A stretch of 64,000 nucleotides of DNA, from positions 185,418,716-185,482,715 of the forward strand of contig CP136066.1 of NCBI GenBank assembly GCA_032622095.1, given 5' to 3'. Shown one piece after another: positions 20,599 to 32,401 of this stretch. Below the pieces are notes generated by a model that saw only the letters and a program-made list of their open reading frames with translations, was not told where the DNA came from and did no database searches. The stretch is from Siphonodentalium dalli. Taxonomy: Eukaryota; Mollusca; Scaphopoda; Gadilida; Siphonodentaliidae. The position numbers were made by a program, and so were the translations under genes. Numbering within the stretch: the first letter of the stretch is position 1; the number at the start of each line of letters is the position of its first letter.

Positions 20599-21394
20599 CA
20601 ACTATACTTGCGTCGCTTACGTACCGTAAACTTGAACAGCCTTTGGGTTGTGATAATCAATGTTAGCGTGTTCATAGGTTTTGGTAGTTTTATATACCTT
20701 TTTCATGAGAATGATATGACCGTTCTAGGAAATAAAACAACAGGTGTCTAACTAAATATGTAGCAAAAATCACGAAATCTTAAAACATTCTTTATTTGAA
20801 CACACTTGTGCAATTTATGTACTACACACGCTTTATAAATAGTTCACAACATCAAGATATATATTACTTCCTTTTTTTGAACACCACTCATTCCTTGAAA
20901 TGTGTATTTTGAAGAAGTAAATTTGTTAAAAACGTGCGTCTGTTACACATGTAGCCATTGCTTACATGTAGGTTGTACTCGATTGGGGCACCAGCACGGA
21001 AAGTTCTCACAATCCAATTTGCATGGATCTGTTTACCTTGAATTCTTAAAATCTTCGTACGTGAACGTACTTATTGAATCTACAGGATGAGTGTTTACAA
21101 TCATAATGACAAGTATATCTATTAACTAGAATTTTAACGCCTTGTTTATATCAACACTAATTTAATATCCAACACAAATCGAATAGTATAATTATAACAT
21201 GAACGAATATCAACTGATTTTATTGATATTCGATATATTATGAGATGTTTTGATCGAATTCGAAAATCGACCATGTCCGTGTATTGTCGGCAGAGTTACG
21301 ATCCTTAATTAGTTAATTTATGTGAATGTCAACATTGTTATTGTTATTATTAAGATTAATAAATTTTCAATCCAAGCCCATGATACGCGTATAT

Positions 21395-22120
21395 ACCTTA
21401 CTCGTACTTAAATTCGCGCAGTACTATTTTTCGCTCAGTTTTGAATTCGCGCACTTTATATCTGCGCGCCGTGCTGCGCGAATTTAAAACTGACAAAATA
21501 TTTTCGTAAAAGTCTTTTATAATCTGATGGGAGTTTCAGTTCTTAGTCGTTCATTATATAAGATACGCATGCATGTATACTAAATGGCACATTTTGCGAA
21601 ACTGTCCACCGAGTAGATATTTTTTTATAAAGATGAGTGAATATGCAGGCTCCAGACAATCATTCTGGTATTTAAATAGTTGAATGGACATGATTGAAAT
21701 TAATTCAAATGAAGTAACAACATATAGTTGGGTAAAATTGAAATAATTAACTCAGACTTATGACCACGGTGTCATTTCAGGGCTCTGGATAATATTATGG
21801 AGATGTACACCTTGCGTCCGAAATTTGTGGAATATGCTTATATGTCTTACAATCATCGAAGCATCGAAGATTTTACCGTGATTTATCGCTATATGTTTAG
21901 ATGGGTTTTGGCACATGCACATATAATGATATATACAATACAACGTTCCGCACTGTACATATAACTCATTAATATACTAGTATCCAACTATCCATCCTAT
22001 TTTCCTGATGGTTTGGTGTAAACGTAGGAGACCTACTATTTTTCGCTCAGTTTTAAATTCGCGCACCAATGGATGTGCGAAAAATAGTACTGCGCGAATT
22101 TGAATACGAGTAAGGTATAG
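21395..22120. mobile_element. Region bounded by GCGCGAATT inverted repeats upstream of gene 2
   Basis: ACCTTACTCGTACTTAAATT..GCGCAGTACTATTTTTCGC at 21395-21494 is the reverse complement of the block at 22031-22120. Between them lie the candidate leader exon (21781-21877) and sequence shared with 6029-7210. Either two insertions of one small element flank the exon or the whole is a 726-base element that picked it up. Unit 1 has only the right-hand copy (7211-7306), and its homology starts inside, which favours a left-hand insertion or a lost left end. Confidence 0.45.
21781..21877 (+). other. Candidate 5' leader exon of ZNF gene 2
   Basis: Follows GGTGTCATTTCAG and ends before GTGATT. It would splice to the acceptor at 22191-22195 to make a leader with a short upstream frame beginning MEMYTLRPKFVEYAYMS, closed by TAG before the ZNF start. 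A separate micro-peptide of about 56 codons could be read from the unspliced sequence, but it is not conserved in gene 1's copies. Confidence 0.3.
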
Positions 22121-22185
22121 GTACCACAATGTCGACCCGCATGCTGTGAATTCTTATTTGACTTTATCTTCCCACTTTTATCTTC

Positions 22186-22195
22186 ATTTCAGCAG
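22186..22195 (+). promoter_or_regulatory. 3' splice site before ZNF exon, gene 2
   Basis: CCCACTTTTATCTTCATTTCAGCAG in outline; the exon would start at 22193 or 22196. The start codon is 78-81 bases further on. Confidence 0.55.
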
Positions 22196-22272
22196 GACAC
22201 AACTATATATACCGTTCCTGTAGAGATAGACTTTTAGTTTGAAGTGTAACCATAGCCGAAACCAATTAATCG

Positions 22273-23913
22273 ATGTTTTCGTGTGGGGTCTGTCTTCAAA
22301 AATGTCCCAGTCGACACTTTCTTCTGGAGCACATACGGTCGCATACAGCCAAAGTGTCACCTAACATTACTGTCACAGAGAATCGTATAAACTCAGCTGC
22401 TGGTGAACAATCATTTGTGTCACAATCACACCGGACACCTCTTGATTCGAGCAGTGGGCAAGAAGAGGGCAAATTTAATATCTGTGAACAATATCCTAGT
22501 AAGCCATGTAATACCACTGTGTGTGAAGTACCCATCGCCACAGAAATGGTTTCAAGTCATCGACAGACGGGTAAGGGTGAATTTAATATATGCGACGAAT
22601 TTCCCAGTAAGCCTGATTCTGCAGTTAATAGCTCACTACCATTCACATCAAAGATACCCTTGACACATTTTGAATCAAACCGTCAACAGAAGAGAACGAG
22701 TGCATTTGGAGTTTGTGAAGAATTTCCTAGTGATCACGCAGTTATTGGTAGGGTGGGGACAACAACGAAAAGCGATTGCCAGTGTGGTCCATCTGAACAG
22801 TCATCTTTGGACAAAGAGACGAAACAGCACATCGACGAGCAACCGTGCACCAACAAGAAACCATACACCGAGAAGAGACCACACACCAGGAGGAGATATC
22901 TTGATTGTAGTGTGTGCGGAGAATCGTTCAATCTCATTCGTGCTCTAGTTCTTCACCACAAGGCAAACCCCGACGATCATCATCACATTTGTGTCGTATG
23001 TGCCAAGTCTTTCACATCAAAGAATGACTTAGATGTTCACAAAATATCATCTCACAAGGGTTCTCTCCGTCATAAGTGTGACCAATGTGGAAAGTCTTTT
23101 AAGAGTAGATTTCATCTTTATGATCACGAGAGAACCCACGACAAAGTTTGTTCACATGTGTGTGACGTCTGCGGTCGAGTGTACAAATTGGAGAAGTATC
23201 TTAAGAGACATCGACAGATTCATTTTAATCGTCATCATTGCCAATTTTGTGGGCGATCTTTTAAGGAACTCAGCACATTGGACACTCACTTGAGAGTTCA
23301 TACAATGGAAAGACCATATGTGTGCGACAAGTGCCCAAAATCATTCAAAACTAGCGCCGGTCTAAAACGCCACATATATGATCATACCTCTAGTCGACCA
23401 CACGCGTGCGAAATGTGTGAGAAAACCTTCAAGACAAAAGACAACCTTGCTCACCATTTGACGTTACATAGCGATGATCGACCATATGTCTGTGAGGTAT
23501 GTGGGAAATCGTTTAAGAATTCACATACATTAACGCGCCACAATAGAAGTCACACCAAAGAGGTGCGTTTTGTTTGTGATATATGTGGGAAAAGTTTATC
23601 TGACAGCGTTATTTTAAAAAATCACATGAGAAGACACTTCGGTGAACGCCCATTTACTTGTGACTCATGTGGAAAATCGTTCACAACTAAAAACAGTTTG
23701 AATGAACACAAAAGATCACACAGTGAAGACCGTCCATATACGTGCGATGTTTGTGGGAAGTCGTTTAAATGGACCGGAAATCTGCGAGATCATAAGCTTA
23801 AGCATACTGACATCCGCCCATTTCAATGTGAGATTTGTGGAGCTTCGTTCCGGAGAAGATTTGATATTAGACTACACAATGAGCTTGTTCACAAGTGTAA
23901 GATTGTGGGATAA
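22273..23913 (+). CDS. C2H2 zinc-finger protein, 13 fingers (gene 2, intact)
   Basis: A 546-residue poly-zinc-finger protein, expected to be a nuclear DNA-binding regulator. Finger 1 is alone at the amino end (C4, C7, H20, H24). Residues 25-205 are a low-complexity linker with three degenerate FNIC(D/E)(E/Q)(F/Y)PSKP-type repeats. Fingers 2-13 form an array (first Cys at 212, 240, 269, 297, 323, 351, 379, 407, 435, 463, 491, 519). Finger 2 has an atypical His spacing; fingers 3 and 13 have HX4H. Linkers are mostly non-canonical (TMERPY, TSSRPH, SDDRPY). Helix residues -1,2,3,6 for fingers 6-13 read EST T, TAGR, TDNH, NHTR, DVIN, TNSE, WGND, RFDL. No KRAB, SCAN, BTB or ZAD domain is present. 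A TAA two codons before the ATG fixes the start in the exon. The target is unknown. Confidence 0.9.
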   Translation: MFSCGVCLQKCPSRHFLLEHIRSHTAKVSPNITVTENRINSAAGEQSFVSQSHRTPLDSSSGQEEGKFNICEQYPSKPCNTTVCEVPIATEMVSSHRQTGKGEFNICDEFPSKPDSAVNSSLPFTSKIPLTHFESNRQQKRTSAFGVCEEFPSDHAVIGRVGTTTKSDCQCGPSEQSSLDKETKQHIDEQPCTNKKPYTEKRPHTRRRYLDCSVCGESFNLIRALVLHHKANPDDHHHICVVCAKSFTSKNDLDVHKISSHKGSLRHKCDQCGKSFKSRFHLYDHERTHDKVCSHVCDVCGRVYKLEKYLKRHRQIHFNRHHCQFCGRSFKELSTLDTHLRVHTMERPYVCDKCPKSFKTSAGLKRHIYDHTSSRPHACEMCEKTFKTKDNLAHHLTLHSDDRPYVCEVCGKSFKNSHTLTRHNRSHTKEVRFVCDICGKSLSDSVILKNHMRRHFGERPFTCDSCGKSFTTKNSLNEHKRSHSEDRPYTCDVCGKSFKWTGNLRDHKLKHTDIRPFQCEICGASFRRRFDIRLHNELVHKCKIVG

Positions 23914-23990
23914 CTGTCTCTGTGCAACCGAGCAAACATACATGTATGTAGACTAATATAGCTGTTCCAAAAAATAAGGGTAATTCCAAT

Positions 23991-24530
23991 GCTGTGTGGG
24001 CTATCGTTTAAGAATTCAAGTTCATTAGTGCGCCATAACACAACTTATACACAGTAGCGGTGTGTCGTGTGTGATATAGTGAAAACGCTATTTTATAAGA
24101 TCACGAAAGAACCCACTTTGATGAACGCCCATTTGCTTGTGAGATATGTGGGTTTGCGTACAAAACTCAAATTCGTTTGAACGAACACAAACGGTCACAT
24201 AGCAACTGTTTTCAACATACGTGCGACGTTTATCAGAACTCGTTCAAATTGTCCAACTGTCTGCGACCACACGAGACTTTACCAGTGTCCGCTCATTTGA
24301 ATGCGAGGTGTGATGGAAGGACGTTTCGTCTCAACTCGCATACGAAGATTGTTTAAAAGGGTGTCCGCGGTAAAGCTAAACTGTGTTACATGTATGAGAT
24401 TACCACCTCTACTAGTTTGAACAAGTATATACTGCCTTCCCCGAAGATCGGTATAAGCCTTATCGCTTCTATGGTAAAACATTTCGCCCTCAGTCCTATC
24501 TGAATGGTCACGAACGTCTGTCTCATAGAT
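23991..24530 (+). pseudogene. Decayed zinc-finger array downstream of gene 2
   Basis: Same relics as after gene 1, about 80 bases beyond the stop codon: a CGLSFKNSSSLVRH finger, ACEICGFAYKTQIRLNEH, a CDVYQNSF finger and the double-Tyr YRFYGKTF finger. It is slightly shorter at its start than in unit 1, lacking an 8-base CTGAATTG-like stretch. Confidence 0.8.
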
Positions 24531-24879
24531 GTTGAGGTGTGGTGACACGAATACAATTTCACCACTCAGAAATGTAAAAAAATAAGATATAATGCCTGTT
24601 TCATTTGCACAACTACTCTATGGTACATAGAACCACACATACCTCAGGGGAATCAATTGTACACTATACTCTGGTAGAGTATATGTTGGTATGTATGGAG
24701 TTCTTTCCTGGAGGCCTGTATATAAAACCGGAGACGGAGCAGGAAGGAACTGATGGGCTTCGACAATGGTATGCGAGTTAATCATGTGCGACAGCTGTTC
24801 ACAAAAAAATCGGGTCCGCCCCCACTTTCTAACTAGTTATGCCACTTTTAGCTCAACTTTTGAGCTGTTGCCATGAGTC

Positions 24880-26105
24880 GTAGTCCGAGTGTCAACAACT
24901 TCATTCGACACGTCACACAGGCCGCGGCCCTCGTCCGATCTTCATCAAACTGCACATGTAGCTTCAGGGTGAACCATAGGTGGGAGCTATCGTTTTTTAT
25001 TTACCGACTTTCGACGAAAAATATGGCCGCTAGCAGCCATCTTGGATATCAAATTTGAATCCACCGACACGCCCTACAGCCCGTATTTATGACTAGATCA
25101 TTTTTTTGATTTTACAGGCACGATTTTGATCACCTGTAGATGGGAGCTATCGAATTTGAAAGATGTTCCTTGAATAAGATGGCCGCTGGCAGTGTTCTCG
25201 GATTTTACTCTTCGAATAACTAAATCCTTTCGCATACTTTTCAGACTACATCCCTCATCCGATCATCACCAAAATGCATACGTAGTTTCTGAGTGACCTC
25301 TAGATGGGAGCCTCCTATTTTGACAGACATTTATTTTAAAAGGTAGCCGTCAGAGGCCATCTTGGAATATACTTTTGTATGAATATGTCCTTCGCCACAC
25401 CATACACGCCATCTAATTCGATCGTCACAAAACGTCATATCGATCCTCGGGGTGACCTCTCGATGAGAACCTGTTGAAAGTTATTTTAAAAAACATGGCC
25501 GTCAGCACCCATCTCGGATTTCAAACTTCAATCCGTCCGCATACCCACAGCCCGCATTTATTGGTTAATTGATTTGAAAATCCACAGGCATGTTTAGAAT
25601 CAACTTTAGATGGGAGCCTCATATTTTGACCGTCAGTTGTTAAAAAAAGATGGCCACCAGCGGCCATATCGGAATTTGCTCTTTATATGACTAAATCCTT
25701 CGACACGCCTCAAGGCACATCTCTAACCTAATTGTCACAAAATGCGTACGGATCTTCTGGTGACCTCTAGATGGGAGCCTCATATTTTAACTGAAATTTG
25801 TTTTTAAAGAAAACTTGGCCGTTAGCAGCCATCTTGCATTTCAAATTTGAATCTATCGACACATCCCACAGACCGCATTTATTGGATAATTGGTTTTGAA
25901 AATTTACAAGCATGTTCAGAATCACATCTAGATGGGAGCTATACAATTTGAACAATTTTAGATGAAAAACATGGCCACCGGCAGCTATCTTGAAATTTAC
26001 TCGTATGACTAAACCCTTTGCCCCACACTACAGACCACCTCCCTCATCCAATAATTAGCAAACTTCATAGGGGATCTTCTGGGCGACCTCTAGATGGGAG
26101 CCCTC
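24880..26105. repeat. Degenerate tandem array, GATGGGAGC / CCATCTTGG unit (unit 2)
   Basis: Counterpart of 10250-11475. Just before it, unit 2 lacks about 115 bases that units 1, 3 and 4 have (AT-tract region, near 24751); unit 5 shares the loss. A 16-base insertion near 25164 is shared with units 3-5. Confidence 0.65.
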
Positions 26106-26149
26106 ATGCTTATGCAGCAGCCTCAGTGCAGTAGTCCCAGTGTAGTTAA

Positions 26150-26523
26150 CCCTTTACCCAACAGAACGGCCCTGTGCCAATGCATTCTCTTATATATGCG
26201 AGTCGACCATAGGTCGCCTCGCATATATAAGAGAATGCATTGGCTTAACACATTAAAAATTGTTAAAGAATGTAAGAAAAAATGGTAAAAAGTGTTAAAA
26301 AAAATTTGTTTTAGGCCAATGCATTCTCTTTATATATGCGAGGCGACCTATGGTCGACTCGCATATATAAGAGAATGCATTGGCACAGGGCATAACTGTA
26401 ACCACCACAATGTGGTCAATGAGCCGGTTCCAATGATATCCATATTTGTATGGTTCTATTGAGACAGACCGAAGATATTTTAGGCTGTTGAAGCTTTATT
26501 TGGCCGGTTTGTTGGGTAAAGGG
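26150..26523. mobile_element. piggyBac-like MITE (unit 2)
   Basis: TTAA at 26146-26149 and 26524-26527 with the same perfect 14-base ends as the unit 1 copy. The palindromes are at 26176-26244 and 26315-26384; the second has one extra T in its left arm, shared with unit 3. The centre between the palindromes is longer than in unit 1. Confidence 0.85.
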
Positions 26524-27089
26524 TTAACGCCACCGGTGTATACTGTTGGCCAAATATTAGAAAGATGTTGGCCGATGTAGGTTTTATAAATATATTGGGT
26601 CGCTTTAAAAGCTGTAGTGCTACCCCGAATGTGGTTATTTTGGGACGCGTTAAAGTTTTACTGCTGGTAAAAGAGGTAGTTGGAATTTCCAAGTTCGCGA
26701 AATTATCTTGACTATGTCGGTGATTTGAGAGGCTTCATTTTTTTATGATATTGTAGAAAGGCTAATCTGGCTGTGTCAAATTGAGCTATAGCGATGGGTA
26801 TTTCGCAGGACAACACATTTCGGGTTTTTGTGGGGTGTGTATTCGCTGGATGTCTTATAGTTGCAGTGTGTAACCATTTTGACCGGGTTAATTGCTTTCG
26901 ACGTTTAGGTGTAAACAATGACTGGGCCATGAACTCTTGGCGGGAACACAATACATCCGATTTTTTTTACCCGCATTTAGAAGCCTTCTGGTGTGGTGAA
27001 TGAGAAACCTACATTAATAAGCCGTAGGTTTTTGTAAACACTTGAAGGGTTGGTTGTTTTAACGGAATTCTGAGGCGGTGCATTTTATG

Positions 27090-30000
27090 ACCATTTTACA
27101 GATAACCATTTTGACTGTTGTATGCCGGGACAGAAAGTTTCCAAACAAAGCCGTGTGCTTTACGTCGGCATGCATTTACTATGTGAGATTTAGAGTGGGT
27201 CTACTAAACAAATTATAACTGTCATCTTTTATAGTTTTTGCGTGAAATTTTAAACTTATATCAGGGACATATACCCCTTCTGGAAACTGCGGATAATAAA
27301 TTCGCGTTTTCGTGTTCGACGAAAATGAAACTTGTCCGTTTAAAGGTCCCATTTTGTTGTCGAATGGTGATAGAATCTCCATTTGTCAAGTTCGTGGATA
27401 AATTACATCACACTTAATCGGCTTATGTCCGCGGACATAAACATGTGTTTTTATAACAATTTATTTGAGACAAACTGTTGCGCGCGTATCAGTCGACGCT
27501 TATCAGTTGAAGTTAATGATCGTGTAGCCTGTGTAACAAATGTTCAAATACAACAGAAAATAAACTACGTCAAATAAATAGCGTGACCAATGAGCATTCA
27601 CAAAACAATATACATCAGTTTTCAGCTCACCTGAGACGAAGTCTCCGATGGAGCTATAGTCATCACTCGTCGCCCGTCCGTCCGTCCGTCTGTCCGTCCG
27701 TCAAGAATCATCTTCTCCTCCAGAACCGTAAGATGGAACAGGTTCATATTTGGTGTGGATGTTCCCTAGGTGAATCTCATTCAGATTTGTTCAAATGAGG
27801 TCATCAGGTCAATTAGTTGAAAAGGCAGGGCCATAACTCATAGTAATTCTTAGAACGACTTCTTTTCCAGAACTATAAGGTCTAATGGGTTCATATTTGG
27901 TGTGGATGTTCCCTAGGTGACTCCCATTCAGATTTGTTCAAATGAGGTCAACAGGTTGATTAGTTGAGGTACCAGGGCCATAACTCATAGTAATTCTTAC
28001 AATGACATCTTCTCAAGGAATATTATGCTGATTTAGCTTATATTTGGTACGGAGGGACCTTGGTTGACTGGGGTTCAGATTTGTTCAAATGGGGTCACTG
28101 TCAAATAGGGGCAGAGCCAGGGACATAACTTTAAAAACAAAAAAAATCATTTTTAATTTTGACCTTTAATTGTTTTTAGACACATCACAGCCTCATATTT
28201 CTTACCTATGTTTTTCTTAGCACATTCTTCAACTGTATGGATTTTGGTATTGTTTATTTAACCCTTTCCACTCTTCTTTTTATATAGAATTCATCCAAGA
28301 CAGGATTACTCAAACATTTTTCATCTGATCGACACCAAATTTGGTATATGAATTTTTGACACTTATATACAGATCAAGATAAAATATGGGTTTTATCCGA
28401 TATATTTTAACAGAGTTATGGCCCTTTATAATAACACCTCTTTGCTATGCACTATGGATTTTTAAGAGAACACTGAAGCCTGTATTATTGAAAAAGCCAA
28501 TTTATCACAGTGTGGACACCTGATACTCTGGTTGAAGACTGCTTGCTTCAGACCAGCTTACCATCTGTCATTACATGACATGACATTAGTTAAATACCTA
28601 TTCTACAAGAATAAATAGGAATAATCCATTGTTCATTTCTTCAAGCCTGGACATAGTGTGTCTGACCTTTGCAAAATGATGTCCCCAGATGGTGAATTTA
28701 GTGTTGCTACCCCGTACGGCAGGCTAGCATCACCAAATACACCCTCCAGCACCTAATTCTGCTTAGGCCTCATCTTCTGGGACATTTTTTTTTTTTTTAA
28801 ACATGTTATAAAATTTGAAAAAAGTGACACCATTATAACATCTGCAGAGTTATGAAACTACTTTTTAATGAAATTATGGAAACATTCCACCCTCCCACAT
28901 GGCCCAGACCCCACCCTGCCATCAACCAACATCCATTCCAAGCCATATCACCTCTCACTTTAATTAATACCTCTTCTCATCACAGAAGCATATATATCTG
29001 CAAATACACAGGTCATTAATTTAGATTAGAATAATGGATGTCATCTGTCTAGTTTATGTAGACATATCTGTAGCAATTTAAAAACAAACTGGTGCTCCCA
29101 AGGTTAGGTGATGACTGACATTCAATGGTACTGTGAACGGCTTAGATTTCTTCAAGTCTGGAAATAGTGTGTCTGACATTTACAGAGTGAGGTCCCCAGA
29201 TGGTGAATTTAGTGTTGCTACCCCATACAGCATGCTAGCATCACCAAATACACCATCCAGGGACCTAATTCTGCTTAGGCCTCATATTCTGGGAAGTATC
29301 CTAAGTATCAAATTGACAGTTGGTTTTAGTCACTTTTTTCCACCTGTTCAGTTTCAATGTCCCCCTAATTTGAAGAAGATAAAATGCATAATTGAGGTGC
29401 TCAATGTGTGTGTATCACCAAATTCAACTGTATGACTTCAATCTGTTCCTAGGTTTTATTGGCCAGTGAGGCCTAATCAGATTGAGGATGAATTCGGTGA
29501 TGCTAACCTGCCTTGCGAAACATTGTCATTAAATCCACATTTTGGGGAACTAATTCTGCAAATGTCAGACATACTAAATTCAGGCTTGGCCATTTCATAT
29601 TATTTTCTTAATCATCACTTATCCAGATGAAATCATACCACTAATTTTCAAAGAAAAATTGGGAGGTATATATTGGATTAAATTTGGCTTCTATCTGTCA
29701 GGCTTCCATCCGTCTGCCTGTTGAGATGTCAATCAATCCATCCATCTATCAACAATTGTTTTCTTCTCCATATTAAAGACGGAATGTGTTTATATAGTTC
29801 AGTGTGCAGGTTCCATGTGTGTCTCACATTCAGATTTGTTCAATTAAGTTCATCACGTCAAATACATGTTGGTGCGAAGCCAGGGCCACAACTCTTTCCC
29901 TCCATAGTAATTCTTAAAACAGTTTTTTCCCAAGAACCATTGGGCCCTATATAGCTTATATTTGGTATGGAGGGGCCTTGTGTGACCGTGGTTCAGATTT

Positions 30001-32401
30001 CTTCAAATGGGGTCATTTGTAGGAAATGTAGTCCCCAGAGGGTGAATTCGGTTATGTTAGTCCACCTTGCGGAATAATGTCATTAAATTCACCTGCAAAG
30101 GTCAGACACACTAAATACAGACTCATCTTTTCCAATATTAGTTTCTTAACCACCACTTATCCAGGTGAAATCATACCCTGATTTTTCAAAGAAAAATTGG
30201 GGAGTTTATTGATATTACTAGATGAATGGATCTCATAGATGAGGATTCACATTTGTTCTAATAAGGGCAGAGATAAGAGATTTAACTCTCCTCTATGCTG
30301 TTTGGTACTGGTATAATAATATTGATTTATAGACAGCCTGGGTGGGGCAATGTTTGAGACAATGGGGAGGGAGTGTAGAGTGGTGGAGATTTGACCCCCT
30401 ACTTTGATCAAAGGTTAAACAGTTAAAAATTTCATGCCTGATACTATCTTAGTTGTAGATTAGATGTTCACACCAAAAATAAGTTAGAATTGTTCTCGTA
30501 GTTTGATTTTCTAACGTATGTTTTTAAACCATCAGTCCATATGTTCATACTTCAGGTTAAACTGTTGGACCGAATTGGCCACAATTTTTAACTTTATGGG
30601 GGTGTCAGGTTGATAATTATCAAACGTTTGAGAGCTTGAAGTACTGGTACCAGTCGTAACATTCAACCTAAGAGGAATGTACAAAAGGATTTTTGTGAAC
30701 TTAGTACTGTGGTATGGTTGTCCTCTTTAAACGGTAAGAGGTTGAAGATTTGTCAGTGATGTGCAATTAGAAATTTCAAGGTGAAGAGCCCTGCTCATAT
30801 GAGAACACCCAGCTATGTCCATGTTTAGAACTACTTGTCTTAAGTGATTTTGTCAAGTACTGACTTGTAGTCTTCATTGACTGTCTTGTTATGACGAGTA
30901 AAAACGATTATAAATGAAAACGCTCTTTATCGTGTGCCGGCGCTTTTGTGCAAGAAGGTTTTTTAATGGACGCAATCATTGGATTTTGTTCTAGGCTAAA
31001 AAAAAACAAACAATACAAAACATGTTCAAACTTCCTCTTTTGAAAGTTGACAGCATGTCAAGTAAAACATCACGGGGTGTTGTTACAGCCTATTATGATT
31101 CTTTGGTGAGCACGCAGTTCATGCCAAATTCATGTATATATCACACATGTTTAGTATAATTGACACGTCGTCACTTTCGGTAAATTGTTGAAACACCAGT
31201 AATTACATCTAACGAAAGTTTTATGGGGTATATACACGTAAAGTAGAAGCATGGCCAGTTGATGAAACAAAATAAAAATGAACTTCAGTCGATGTACAGA
31301 CAGCAAACTAAAAACCTTAAACGACCGTGTTGTTCTGTCAACTAGATGAAAAAAGACGAGAAAGTGCAGCTAGCCGATTTGGCACCCCAACAGAAACTTC
31401 CATTTGCGGTCATGTAATTAGAACAATAAACGCTCTTTATTTGTTCCGTTTTATATGGTATAAAACGACCTTCCGAGTATACTTCGAATATAACTCTAAA
31501 CTCGAAAGTTTTTTGTAAAAATTCAATAAACATATAGTACATGTAAGAATGTTCATATCCAATTAAATAATACTCACGTTTCTGGGTTACGTCGGTCATT
31601 ACTGCAACCGAAAACTGCACAGCGATTTGAAGGCATTTTCAATTTATGATTTTGTTCTCCAAACCAAATTGCATATATAGCAGACAGTGGCGGCATTTTC
31701 AGACAACTTTTGAAGAAAACTTGATAATAGCACGGGCTTGATCGTTTCATATAGTTAAACAAACAAACGGCGACAAGACCTCCACTAGTGTGTTGATAAC
31801 TATTGTGAAAACAATACTAATTCGTCCTGCTGTGCAACCGTCACAATAGACATGAAAGATTATCACCTCTCCCTCTCACATGCTTCAGTTGTCAGTTAAA
31901 ACACGAAGTTTTTCATAAAACAGTTTCATTTTCGTGAAACGCATGCGAAGACAGATGTGTGAAGAGCGAATTTATTGTCGGCATTTTCGGTGGTCTGAGG
32001 GTTAAGTAATCCAAAAATACACGGAACTCCTTTACGATATTCCGATAGGACTATCTTTACTCTATATTCTCTGAAAAATTGGTGTAAAAATTCCCAATAG
32101 AACGACTTTTATCAGGCGTTTACTATAACCGCAAAATATTGAGAAGTTAGTGCAATTTTCTGAATTTTCGGATTATTTCGTCGCATAAAATAAATAAAAA
32201 TACGATGAGCAACTGGAAATGTTTTTGAACATTCTGGAAGGGGTATATATCCCTGATATATGTTTAGAATTTCACGCAAAAACTATAAAACATGACAAAG
32301 TTATAATTAATTTAGTAGACCCACTCTAAATCTCCCATAGTAAATGCATGCGGCCGTAAAGCATGTGGCTTTGTTTGGATACTTTCTGTCCCAGAATGGA
32401 T
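27090..32401. mobile_element. Inverted-repeat segment with THAP exon, truncated at both arms (unit 2)
   Basis: The left arm starts at 27090 but lacks about 245 bases after CCCCTTCTGGAA near 27284, so most of its inner part is gone. The right arm (from about 31848) is cut at the deletion junction at 32402, losing its outermost ~23 bases. Inside are the GTCCGTC-type repeat (27622-28131) and the 150-bp family (28640-30207). The remainder to 31577 holds no recognised gene. Confidence 0.6.
31578..31636 (-). CDS. THAP-domain first exon (partial gene, unit 2)
   Basis: As in unit 1, beginning MPSNRCAVFGCSNDRRNPE, with Asn-to-Ser one residue after the second Cys. Start codon, both Cys and the GTGAGTATT donor are intact. 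This Ser form is shared with unit 3, the Asn form with units 1 and 4. Confidence 0.5.

Larger units (their letters stand above)
18048..21394. other. Long-unit spacer, no gene recognised (between units 1 and 2)
   Basis: AT-rich spacer deleted from the short units. Frames such as 19381-19620 (79 codons) and 20902-21090 have no domain, and exact duplication of the whole segment at 52224-55577 explains why they recur. Notable items are a perfect hairpin (18544-18583), a poly-G run near 18424, a 102-base inserted element (20412-20513) and a palindromic TGACGTCA site at 20591-20598. The last, with CpG-richer DNA from 20380 to 20640, could mark a promoter for the downstream ZNF gene. Confidence 0.45.
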
